Below, in pieces: positions 1 through 4,985 of a stretch of DNA of 7,041 bases (position 1 is the stretch's first letter; each line of letters starts with the position of its first letter). This DNA is from Spirochaetota bacterium (GTDB lineage: Bacteria > Spirochaetota > Spirochaetia > Treponematales > Treponemataceae). The notes below the pieces were generated by a model. The model saw only the letters and a program-made list of their open reading frames with translations, made no database searches and was not told where the DNA came from. A program made the position numbers and the translations under genes. Where the stretch lies: NCBI GenBank assembly GCA_029571425.1, contig JAKPSR010000337.1, positions 1 to 7,041 of the forward strand, read 5' to 3'.

Positions 1-654
1 CACGCCGGGGCCCATCGTGGAGCTGATGGAGACGGACCGGAGGAAGTCGGCCTTCGCGTCGGACGGTTTCTTGCGCGCCATCTCGACGAGGAAAGCCTCG
101 ACGTTCTCGGTGATCTTCTGCTCGTCCATCGAGACCTTGCCCACCGCGAGGTGGATGACGCCGGTCTTGTCGGCGCGGAACTCGATTCGTCCCTTCTTGA
201 GCTCGCTGATCGCGGCGGCGATGTCGTTCGTGACGGTTCCGGTCTTCGGGTTGGGCATCAGGCCCTTGCGCCCAAGGACCATACCGAGGCGACCGACGTC
301 CTTCATCATGTCGGGGGTCGCGACGGCGATGTCGAACTCGAGCCAGCCGCCCTTCACCTTCTCGATGTACTCGTCGGCGCCCGCGTAGGCGGCGCCTGCC
401 GCGAGGGCTTCCTGGGCGCGATCGTCCTTGCAGAACACGAGGACTTTCTTCTCGCCCTTGAACTGGTGCGGGAGGACGACGGTATCGCGGACCGACTGGT
501 TCTTCCCAAGCTTAAGGCTAACGTGAACCTCGACGGTCTCGTCGAACTTGGAGAACTTCATTTCCTTCATCAGGCTAACGGCCTTCGGTAGGGCGTACAC
601 CTGAGCGGGATCGTACTTCTTGAGCGCGTCGCGGTATTTCTTTCCGTGCTTCAT
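1..654 (-). CDS. rplA: 50S ribosomal protein L1 (C-terminus cut by window edge)
   Basis: L1 binds 23S rRNA at the mobile L1 stalk and helps release E-site tRNA; in many bacteria it also represses its own operon. The frame is open from the ATG at 652-654 to base 1, giving 218 residues that start MKHGKKYRDALKKYD. The L1 signature is intact at residues 121-141 (GRLGMVLGRKGLMPNPKTGTV), and the conserved tail VSISSTMGPGV reaches the window edge. Usual length is about 225-235 residues, so roughly 10 residues and the stop lie outside. The start follows the rplK stop after one base. Its Shine-Dalgarno sequence (GAGGTGGAG) lies inside the end of rplK, so translation of the two is very probably coupled. 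Identity is certain; only the C-terminus is missing. Confidence 0.98.
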   Translation of the reverse strand, partial: MKHGKKYRDALKKYDPAQVYALPKAVSLMKEMKFSKFDETVEVHVSLKLGKNQSVRDTVVLPHQFKGEKKVLVFCKDDRAQEALAAGAAYAGADEYIEKVKGGWLEFDIAVATPDMMKDVGRLGMVLGRKGLMPNPKTGTVTNDIAAAISELKKGRIEFRADKTGVIHLAVGKVSMDEQKITENVEAFLVEMARKKPSDAKADFLRSVSISSTMGPGV

Positions 655-655
655 A

Positions 656-1087
656 TTATCGCTCCACCTCAACACCCATGCTGCGGGCGGTGCCGGCGAT
701 GATTTTCTTCGCGGCCTCCAGGTCGTTGGCGTTGATGTCGGGCATCTTCACCTTCGCGATCTCCTCGAGCTTCGCCTTCGAGAGGGTGGCGACCTTCTGC
801 TTCAGCGCGTTCGGGGACGCCTTCTCCAAGCCGCACGCCTTCTTGATGAGGACCGACGCGGGCGGGGTCTTCAGGATGAAGGTAAAGGTCTTGTCCTGGT
901 AAACGGTGATAATGACCGGGATAATGAGTCCGGTCTCCATCGACTTCGTGCGGTCGTTGAACTGCTGCACGAACTGCGGGGCGCTGACACCGTGGGGACC
1001 AAGCGCGGGGCCGACGGGTGGGGCCGGGGTGGCCTTGCCCGCGGGGCACTGCAGCTTGATCATGGCGGTAATCTTCTTCTTTGCCAT
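656..1087 (-). CDS. rplK: 50S ribosomal protein L11
   Basis: L11 binds the GTPase-associated centre of 23S rRNA, where elongation and release factors act and where RelA senses stalled ribosomes. The 143-residue product has the usual length. It shows the N-terminal domain motif CPAGKATPAPPVGPALG at about residues 14-30, followed by FVQQFNDRTK, and the C-terminal RNA-binding domain ending KKIIAGTARSMGVEVER. The ATG at 1085-1087 is preceded by AGGAGA with a 5-nt gap, a good ribosome binding site. The gene sits 174 nt downstream of nusG, and that gap holds a structured leader (separate entry). Its TAA stop is one base from the rplA start. From memory the sequence most resembles treponemal L11, which is the main basis for suggesting a spirochaete. 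Confidence 0.98.
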   Translation of the reverse strand: MAKKKITAMIKLQCPAGKATPAPPVGPALGPHGVSAPQFVQQFNDRTKSMETGLIIPVIITVYQDKTFTFILKTPPASVLIKKACGLEKASPNALKQKVATLSKAKLEEIAKVKMPDINANDLEAAKKIIAGTARSMGVEVER

Positions 1088-1097
1088 TCTGTTCTCC

Positions 1098-1205
1098 TAT
1101 GTGGTGATAGCGGGGGAGACCGACTTTCGGCGGCCCGGGCGGGTTCGAGCCAACGGCCCGGACTCCCGTTTCCGGGCGGCGTGCCGCCCGGTTCCCCCTC
1201 CCATA
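1098..1205 (-). promoter_or_regulatory. Structured rplK-rplA mRNA leader, candidate ribosomal protein L1 autoregulation site
   Basis: In transcript direction the leader begins UAUGGGAG (1205-1198) and ends AUCACCACAUA (1108-1098), directly on the rplK Shine-Dalgarno sequence. UAUG-GG can pair with CC-A-CAUA with one bulged A, and GGGGGA (1198-1193) pairs with UCCCCC (1117-1112). This leaves an asymmetric internal loop between the two stems. Inside lie an 8-bp hairpin with a four-base loop (CCGGGCGG/CCGCCCGG, 1172-1191) and a weaker CCGGGC/GCCCGG stem (1156-1161 with 1135-1140). The L1 site in E. coli 23S rRNA carries GGUGGGAGG opposite AAAUACCACC, so UGGGAG and AUnACCAC are shared. L1 repression of its operon through such a mimic is known in other bacteria. 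Seen: the pairings and the motif match. Inferred: L1 binding and repression. The rest of the gap, 1206-1261, holds only a small ACCC/GGGT hairpin. Confidence 0.5.
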
Positions 1206-1261
1206 TATGCAAGAACGACGCCCTCCGAACCCGTAAAGGGTGGCGAGCGCCTTTCGTCACA

Positions 1262-1819
1262 TCAAATCTTCTCTACCTGTAAGAGATCGACCTCGACCGG
1301 CGTAGCCCGGCCGAATATCCCCACCATGACGCGGAGCTTGTTCTTCTCGGGATTGACTTCCTCGATGGTACCGGTGAAGGAATCGAACGGACCCTCGATG
1401 ATCTTCACCTGCTCGCCCACCGCGAAGCTCTGCTTGACGCGCGGGGCCTTTTCGCCCTTGATCTCGCCCGCCTTCTGAAGGATGGCTTTCGCCTCCTCCT
1501 GTGTGATCGGCTGGGGCCTGACGCCGCTCGGGGTACCGACGAAACCGGTTACGCCCTGGATCTTTCGAATCGCCGAGCACGTGGCCTTCCACCCAAGCTC
1601 GGGCAGCGCCATCTCGACGAGGATGTAGCCGGGGAGGAACTTCTTGGTGACATTCCGCTTCTTCCCATCCTTCACCTCGACGACTTCCTCGATCGGGACC
1701 TTAATGTCGGTCACGACCTCGGCGGAGATCTCGCCGTTGTCGATCAGGGAGCGGATGGTCTTCTCGATTTTATTCTCATACCCCGAATAGGTATGCAGAA
1801 TGTACCAAGCCTTCGTCAT
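1262..1819 (-). CDS. nusG: Transcription termination/antitermination factor NusG
   Basis: NusG binds the clamp of RNA polymerase, affects pausing and Rho termination, and couples transcription to ribosomes through S10. The 185-residue product has the usual length. The NGN domain spans about residues 4-100 (AWYILHTYSGYENK, then KKFLPGYILVEM and VTGFVGTPSGVRP). A linker follows, then the KOW domain at about 132-184 (FAVGEQVKIIEGPFDSFTGTIEEVN, ending in FGRATPVEVDLLQVEKI). The ATG at 1817-1819 lies 8 nt after the secE stop. No strong Shine-Dalgarno sequence is visible (only TAGG/GGTT), so reinitiation from secE is likely. Order secE-nusG-rplK-rplA is the standard bacterial arrangement. Identification is certain. 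Confidence 0.98.
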   Translation of the reverse strand: MTKAWYILHTYSGYENKIEKTIRSLIDNGEISAEVVTDIKVPIEEVVEVKDGKKRNVTKKFLPGYILVEMALPELGWKATCSAIRKIQGVTGFVGTPSGVRPQPITQEEAKAILQKAGEIKGEKAPRVKQSFAVGEQVKIIEGPFDSFTGTIEEVNPEKNKLRVMVGIFGRATPVEVDLLQVEKI

Positions 1820-1827
1820 GCGATAAC

Positions 1828-2007
1828 CTAGAACACCAGGTTAATGCCGGCGACGAGCAGGGCGTCCAGCACGCCAAGCAACGCCGCGACGACGATCGTG
1901 GAAACCACGACCACCTTAACGGAGGAAACGACATCGTCGCGCGTCGGCCACACAACCTTACGGAGCTCGGCGACGCACTCTTTAAAAAACTGGACGATTT
2001 TCGACAT
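1828..2007 (-). CDS. secE: Preprotein translocase subunit SecE
   Basis: SecE is the small essential subunit that clamps SecY in the SecYEG protein-conducting channel of the inner membrane. The 59-residue form (MSKIVQFFKECVAELRKVVWPTRDDV and onward) is the single-transmembrane type found outside enterobacteria. The amphipathic helix carries the family hallmark ELRKVVWPTR at about residues 14-23, and one hydrophobic membrane segment follows at about 31-57. An in-frame ATG four codons upstream (2017-2019) would add MGTG. I prefer 2005-2007 because GGGGA lies 5 nt before it, while the upstream ATG has no Shine-Dalgarno sequence. The TAG stop is 8 nt from nusG, and tRNA-Trp ends 28 nt upstream, so the mRNA is probably released by tRNA 3' processing. 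Confidence 0.95.
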   Translation of the reverse strand: MSKIVQFFKECVAELRKVVWPTRDDVVSSVKVVVVSTIVVAALLGVLDALLVAGINLVF

Positions 2008-2035
2008 ACCAGTCCCCATTTGCTTTAAAATTTGA

Positions 2036-2108
2036 CAGGCCAGGCAGGACTCGAACCCGCAACATTCGGTTTTGGAGACCGACGCTCTACCATTAGAGCT
2101 ACTGACCT
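2036..2108 (-). tRNA. tRNA-Trp (anticodon CCA)
   Basis: A full cloverleaf folds on the minus strand. The acceptor stem AGGTCAG/CTGGCCT has 7 bp including one G-U pair. The D arm contains AGCTCTAATGGTAGAGC. The anticodon arm is TCGGT-CTCCAAA-ACCGA with anticodon CCA, and the T arm is GCGGG-TTCGAGT-CCTGC. The base after the acceptor stem is G, the expected discriminator for tRNA-Trp. No CCA end is encoded, so it must be added enzymatically. It is transcribed between rpmG and secE; a tRNA-Trp just ahead of secE is a recurrent bacterial arrangement. A 9-nt stretch complementary to its anticodon loop lies in the upstream spacer (see findings). Confidence 0.97.
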
Positions 2109-2118
2109 AGGAAGCATA

Positions 2119-2199
2119 AACGCTCTGTCTCCAAAGCGTTCGTGCCTCCCCGCTGGGGCCGAACGACCCCTGCGGGCGAACAGGCCCGCCGCCGCAGGG
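2119..2199 (-). other. Hairpin-rich spacer between rpmG and tRNA-Trp
   Basis: This is the gene-free stretch of the minus-strand transcript after the rpmG stop. Three inverted repeats are visible: CCCTGCGG/CCGCAGGG (2192-2199 with 2168-2175), CGTTCG/CGAACG (2160-2165 with 2137-2142, enclosing CCCC-GCT-GGGG), and AACGCT/AGCGTT (2135-2140 with 2119-2124). The last two share bases 2137-2140, so they are alternative folds. None is followed by a U-run, so they are not intrinsic terminators. They are more likely stability or processing structures separating the rpmG mRNA from the pre-tRNA. The loop of the third hairpin reads TTGGAGACAG, of which TTGGAGAC matches the complement of the tRNA-Trp anticodon loop. 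Confidence 0.55.
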
Positions 2200-2204
2200 C
2201 GAGC

Positions 2205-2375
2205 TTACTTTACCTTCGTTTCCTTATGAAGGGTATGCTTCCGGTCAAACGGGCAGTACTTGCTGAGCTCGAGCTTGGACTGGGTGTTCTTGCGGTTCTT
2301 CTTGGTGGTATAATTCTTGCGCTTGCACTCGCTGCACTGCATCGCGATGATCTCGACTGCCGTCTTCTTGGCCAT
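2205..2375 (-). CDS. rpmG: 50S ribosomal protein L33
   Basis: L33 is a small protein of the large subunit near the E site. The product has 56 residues: MAKKTAVEIIAMQCSECKRKNYTTKKNRKN at the N-terminus, then LELSKYCPFDRKHTLHKETKVK. Length and the motifs NYTTKKNRKN and KYCP..RKHTLHKE are typical. Cys14 and Cys17 form the first CxxC of the zinc-ribbon form of L33. The second pair is incomplete: Cys41 is present, but the partner position reads Asp (CPFD). The protein may therefore be intermediate between zinc and zinc-free forms. The start has AAGGGG 9 nt upstream. The gene lies 68 nt after tRNA-Thr and is too short to stand out by length alone. Confidence 0.96.
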   Translation of the reverse strand: MAKKTAVEIIAMQCSECKRKNYTTKKNRKNTQSKLELSKYCPFDRKHTLHKETKVK

Positions 2376-2443
2376 TTTCTTGTTCCCCTTGTATGGAATG
2401 GACGCCCATCCGCCCCGCGAAGGGCTTCCGGTGCCTGGATTTC

Positions 2444-2516
2444 AGCTCCCGAGCGGGATCGAACCGCTGACCTCAACCTTACCATGGTTGCGCTCTGCCG
2501 ACTGAGCTACAGGAGC
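2444..2516 (-). tRNA. tRNA-Thr (anticodon GGT)
   Basis: A complete cloverleaf folds on the minus strand: acceptor GCTCCTG/CGGGAGC, D arm AGCTCAGTCGGCAGAGC, anticodon arm CAACC-ATGGTAA-GGTTG with anticodon GGT, and T arm AGCGG-TTCGATC-CCGCT. The discriminator base is T and no CCA end is encoded. It is the first gene of the minus-strand operon, about 29 nt after the predicted transcription start. The 68 nt between its 3' end and the rpmG ATG contain a small bulged GGATGG/CCATTCC hairpin and the rpmG ribosome binding site. Confidence 0.97.
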
Positions 2517-2551
2517 AAACATGCCGGTTTGCGCCGTAGAGATGCTCGGCT

Positions 2552-2580
2552 AACATAACAGAGCTTCCCTGAATTGTCAA
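2552..2580 (-). promoter_or_regulatory. Sigma-70-type promoter of the tRNA-Thr-rpmG-tRNA-Trp-secE-nusG operon
   Basis: On the minus strand TTGACA (2580-2575, perfect -35) is separated by exactly 17 nt from TATGTT (2557-2552, -10). The expected start is near 2545, about 29 nt before tRNA-Thr. The bases after the -10 are GC-rich (AGCCGAGC), as in stable-RNA promoters under stringent control; that control is inferred. A heptamer TGACAAT overlaps the -35 and is repeated 11 bp upstream (2573-2579 and 2584-2590). Confidence 0.85.
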
Positions 2581-2606
2581 GGCATTGTCACGGCGGGGAA
2601 AGGACT

Positions 2607-2632
2607 TTTGCCCGCCGGTTGGCAAAGCCGGC
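2607..2632. repeat. Overlapping inverted repeats on the patatin-gene promoter
   Basis: Two interleaved inverted repeats cover the -35 element of the plus-strand promoter: TTTGCC/GGCAAA (2607-2612 with 2621-2626) and GCCGG/CCGGC (2614-2618 with 2628-2632). They could be an operator for the phospholipase-cysE operon. In this GC-rich DNA, chance short repeats are also plausible. Confidence 0.35.
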
Positions 2633-2647
2633 GCGACCCTTTATATT
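2619..2647 (+). promoter_or_regulatory. Promoter of the patatin-cysE-NusG_II operon, probably giving a leaderless mRNA
   Basis: TTGGCA (2619-2624) and TATATT (2642-2647) are separated by exactly 17 nt. A start 7-8 nt past the -10 falls at 2654-2655, that is at or one base before the ATG at 2655. No Shine-Dalgarno sequence precedes that ATG (upstream is TATATTGAAAAAG), which agrees with leaderless translation. The promoter is divergent from the ribosomal operon promoter, with 38 bp between the two -35 elements. Confidence 0.7.
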
Positions 2648-2654
2648 GAAAAAG

Positions 2655-3590
2655 ATGAACCGGAAATTCCCTTGGGCCCTCGTCCTCTCCGGAGGCGGCT
2701 CGCGTGGACTTGCCCACGTGGGAGTCCTCGAGGCCCTTGAACAGGCAGGATACCCCCCGCCGGCCCTGATTGCCGGCTGCTCGATGGGAGCCATCGTCGG
2801 CGGGCTCTATGCCTCCGGGATGAACCCCGCCGAGATGCGGAATTTCGTCGGAAAACGCATCGACCTCACCGAATTCATGTCCGATTCCTCCGTCCCCTTC
2901 CCCGATTGGCCCTTTGGGAAGGCGATTAAACTCGGAAATGGCCTATCCAACCTCTTTCGCGAGCGCGGAATCGATTCCGGCGACAAGCTGAACGAGGTTT
3001 TGCTTCGGCTAACCGGGCGAACCCAATTCGGCGAGACGGCCATTCCCTTCTTTTGTAATGCCACCGACCTGTGTACCGGGCGCGAGATCGTCCCCGACGC
3101 GGGGTACCTTGCCGACGCGATGCGGGCGTCCGCCTCCTTTCCGGGGGTGTTCGCCCCCGTCCCGCGCGGCGAGACCCTCCTTGCCGACGGGTACCTCTCG
3201 CGCAACACCCCGGTATGGATCGCACGAAAGCGTGGATTTAGGCGCGTGCTCGCCGTTACACTCGGACGGCACGCGACCCTAGCCCCCTCCCGAATGCGAA
3301 CCTCGGTCGACGTCCTTCTCCGCTCCCTCGACTGCGCCCTCGCGGCGCGGCCCGTACGGGCGGAGGACCTGCCGACCCTATCCATCGATATCGACAACGA
3401 TCGGTCCCCGTTCGATTTTTCGAACCCACAGGACCAAATCGACCTTGGGCGCGAGACCACCGCCCGGGCAGGTCGGGAACTCGCTGCATTCTTCGAGCCC
3501 GGACCCATTGGCCCAGCCCGGCGGATAGGCCTCGCGCGGCGAGAGCGAGCGCGCGAACGACAAAGGAGCGAGCACCATGAGCGAACTTGA
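2655..3590 (+). CDS. Patatin-like phospholipase (RssA/NTE-type)
   Basis: Patatin-family enzymes are acyl hydrolases with a Ser-Asp catalytic dyad that cleave fatty acids from phospholipids or related esters. The 311-residue product begins MNRKFPWALVLSGGGSRGLAHVG. The oxyanion-hole motif GGGSRG is at residues 13-18, the nucleophile elbow GCSMG at 41-45 (Ser43), and the catalytic Asp178 lies in ADGYL, where many relatives have DGG or DGA. Residues 154-168 (DAMRASASFPGVFAP) are also a family hallmark. Length is close to bacterial RssA. There is no signal peptide or membrane segment, so a cytoplasmic or peripheral membrane protein is expected. The frame is open back to a TTG at 2574, but that would run through the promoter and the added residues are not patatin-like. 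A TTG at 2646 is also possible. The Arg-rich C-terminus overlaps the cysE start by 14 nt. Substrate is unknown. Confidence 0.9.
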   Translation: MNRKFPWALVLSGGGSRGLAHVGVLEALEQAGYPPPALIAGCSMGAIVGGLYASGMNPAEMRNFVGKRIDLTEFMSDSSVPFPDWPFGKAIKLGNGLSNLFRERGIDSGDKLNEVLLRLTGRTQFGETAIPFFCNATDLCTGREIVPDAGYLADAMRASASFPGVFAPVPRGETLLADGYLSRNTPVWIARKRGFRRVLAVTLGRHATLAPSRMRTSVDVLLRSLDCALAARPVRAEDLPTLSIDIDNDRSPFDFSNPQDQIDLGRETTARAGRELAAFFEPGPIGPARRIGLARRERARERQRSEHHERT

Positions 3591-4434
3591 CGGCGCCATC
3601 GAGCGCATATTGGCCAGTTACGAGGAATTCGGCGGGATAAACCTCACCGATAGCCACAACTTCCCAAACCGGGAGAGCGTCATCGGCGCCCTTGCCGACA
3701 TCGAGAACGTGATCTTCCCGGGCTTTCGCGAGGACGCCGGACTTGAGCGGGATTCCCTCCGCTTCGTGACCGGGGAACGGCTCCATCGGGTTGTCCGGAA
3801 CCTAACCGGCGAGGTACTAAAGGCGATTAAGCACATTTGCCTGACCATCAATCGGGACGGATCCGGCTGCTACAAGTACGCCGAGCAGATCGTCATCAGG
3901 CTGATCGACGAAATCCCCGAATTCCGCCGCCTCTCCCTAACCGACGCCAAGGCCGCCCTTGATGGGGACCCCGCAGCCCGGAGCATGGAGGAGGTTATCC
4001 TCTCGTACCCCGGCCTTGAGGCCCTGCTGGTCCACCGAATCGCCCACTTTCTGCATAGCCACGGGGTGCCGATCATCCCGCGGATGATGAGCGAGCACAT
4101 TCATGGAAAAACCGGGATCGATATCCACCCGGGCGCCAAAATCGGCGAGGAATGCTTTATCGACCACGGGACCGGGGTGGTGATTGGGGAGACCTCGATC
4201 CTCGGCCGCCAGGTGAAGATATACCAAGGGGTTACCCTCGGCGCGCTAAGCGTAAAAAAGAAGATGGCCGACAAAAAACGCCATCCGACCATCGAGGACA
4301 ACGTGACGATCTACGCCGGGGCAACCATCCTTGGCGGGGACACCGTCATTGGGCGGGGAAGCGTGATCGGGGGAAACACCTGGATTACCGAATCCGTCCC
4401 CCCCGAAAGCAAGATCTATAACGCCCCGGCATGA
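3577..4434 (+). CDS. cysE: Serine O-acetyltransferase
   Basis: The enzyme makes O-acetylserine from serine and acetyl-CoA, the precursor for cysteine synthesis. The 285-residue product has an alpha-helical N-terminal domain (about 1-175, with YPGLEALLVHRIAHFLH at 144-160). It is followed by a left-handed beta-helix of hexapeptide repeats (176-270). Active-site equivalents of the E. coli enzyme are visible: Asp182 in IDIHPGAKIG, Asp196-His197 in FIDHGTGVVIGET, and His236 in KKRHPTI. AAGGAG lies 8 nt before the ATG, inside the end of the patatin gene. The stop overlaps the next start as ATGA. The protein stops just after the beta-helix (PPESKIYNAPA) and lacks the flexible tail ending in Ile that docks into cysteine synthase in E. 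coli. The long N-terminal domain is of the anaerobe/plant-like type by memory. Function is well supported; the symbol is assigned by family. Confidence 0.93.
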   Translation: MSELDGAIERILASYEEFGGINLTDSHNFPNRESVIGALADIENVIFPGFREDAGLERDSLRFVTGERLHRVVRNLTGEVLKAIKHICLTINRDGSGCYKYAEQIVIRLIDEIPEFRRLSLTDAKAALDGDPAARSMEEVILSYPGLEALLVHRIAHFLHSHGVPIIPRMMSEHIHGKTGIDIHPGAKIGEECFIDHGTGVVIGETSILGRQVKIYQGVTLGALSVKKKMADKKRHPTIEDNVTIYAGATILGGDTVIGRGSVIGGNTWITESVPPESKIYNAPA

Positions 4435-4793
4435 CGGTCCGAGCCGGTGACTTCGTCATCCTGGGCGCCGTTCTCGCCTGCGCCGTGGCGGCGGGCTGGT
4501 ATGTCTATGGGGGCCGCGAGGCCCCCGGCCAGCTCGTCGTCGAGGCTCCTGGCGGCTCATGGATATACCCGCTCGACCAGGATAGAGAGATTGAAGTTTC
4601 CGGCCCGCTTGGGCTCACCATCGTGCATATAAATGAAGGAAAAGCCCATATCGAGGCATCCCCGTGCCCAAACAAAACCTGCGTCGCGAGCCCGCCGATT
4701 GGACGAAAAGGCGAATGGACCGCCTGTCTTCCTAACCGGGTGTTTATCCGGATCGAGGGGGAGGAGGAAAACGTGGATGTGGTCGGGTATTGA
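4431..4793 (+). CDS. Membrane-anchored NusG domain II-containing protein
   Basis: The 120-residue protein has one N-terminal membrane segment (about residues 8-27, DFVILGAVLACAVAAGWYVY) and then a small extracytoplasmic beta domain. The core ASPCPNKTCVASPPIGRKGEWTACLPNRVFIRI (residues 76-108) is the signature of the NusG_II family. These are stand-alone relatives of an insert domain found in some NusG proteins; their role is not established. Cys79, Cys84 and Cys99 are conserved-looking and would lie outside the membrane, where Cys79 and Cys84 could form a disulfide or bind metal. The ATG overlaps the cysE stop as ATGA, so the two are translationally coupled and no separate ribosome binding site is needed. 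It is the last gene of the operon and is not a transcription factor despite the family name. Confidence 0.85.
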   Translation: MTVRAGDFVILGAVLACAVAAGWYVYGGREAPGQLVVEAPGGSWIYPLDQDREIEVSGPLGLTIVHINEGKAHIEASPCPNKTCVASPPIGRKGEWTACLPNRVFIRIEGEEENVDVVGY

Positions 4794-4798
4794 TGATT

Positions 4799-4849
4799 AT
4801 ACCTACCGGTAGGTATGTTCGCGCATTCTATACCTACCGGTAGGTATAG
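4799..4849. repeat. Pair of identical 18-bp perfect palindromes, probable operator
   Basis: ATACCTACCGGTAGGTAT occurs at 4799-4816 and again at 4830-4847, where perfect symmetry extends to 22 bp (4828-4849). The centres are 31 bp apart, close to three turns of B-DNA, so both copies face the same side. This geometry suits cooperative binding of a dimeric regulator; ACCGGT-centred palindromes are reminiscent of TetR-family sites, but that assignment is a guess. As RNA each would form a 7-bp stem with a CCGG loop, but no T-run follows either, so they are not standard terminators. The second copy contains a -10-like TATAGT (4845-4850). The first begins 5 nt after the stop of the upstream gene. 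Confidence 0.75.
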
Positions 4850-4985
4850 TAAGTGGTTATTTATCACCCCCGTTCTCTTGCCGATACTAATATTATGGCC
4901 ACCCCAAAATCTCTCTTTTCTTCAATCTATATTTGGTTTTTTGCTTAATGGGAAGTACAATTAGACCGAGGAGTTCTCGCATAAA
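4850..4985. other. AT-rich intergenic leader of the exoprotein gene
   Basis: This 136-bp stretch is about 40% GC (26 of 60 bases at 4861-4920 and 22 of 60 at 4921-4980), far below the genes to its left. It contains no open reading frame of note, a weak promoter candidate and the exoprotein ribosome binding site. No convincing terminator for the upstream operon is present. Confidence 0.6.
4933..4961 (+). promoter_or_regulatory. Possible promoter of the exoprotein gene
   Basis: TTGGTT (4933-4938) and TACAAT (4956-4961) are 17 nt apart, giving a predicted start near 4968, at the GAGGAG ribosome binding site (4968-4973). The start codon lies 12 nt past that site, a long gap. The very short leader this implies makes an upstream promoter, such as the TATAGT within the palindromes, a real alternative. 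Confidence 0.35.

Noticed and set aside
1131..1165. GGTTCGAGCC in the rplK leader on the plus strand, resembling a tRNA T arm
   Set aside because: The flanking bases do not form a T stem, and no acceptor, D or anticodon arm can be built around it.
17..1282. Several plus-strand open frames opposite rplA, rplK and the rplK leader
   Set aside because: They lie antisense to certain ribosomal protein genes, have low-complexity Arg/Leu/Gly-rich products, and arise from the strong GC bias at third positions.
2008..2019. Upstream ATG of secE (adds MGTG)
   Set aside because: No Shine-Dalgarno sequence before it, while GGGGA precedes the inner ATG and SecE proteins commonly begin close to that residue.
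2574..2654. N-terminal extension of the patatin protein from TTG at 2574
   Set aside because: It would run through the promoter region and has no Shine-Dalgarno sequence; the patatin fold begins at MNRKFPWALVLSGGG.
4796..4801. Perfect TATAAT on the minus strand at the first palindrome
   Set aside because: No -35-like hexamer at 16-18 nt and no gene downstream on that strand; most likely a by-product of the palindrome edge.
4799..4849. Palindromes as a CRISPR or insertion-sequence remnant
   Set aside because: Only two copies with an 11-nt spacer, no cas or transposase gene and no target duplication visible.
4904..4942. CCAAA...TTTGG followed by six T residues as an intrinsic terminator
   Set aside because: Only 5 bp, mostly A-T, with a loop of 23 nt; too weak to act as a terminator.
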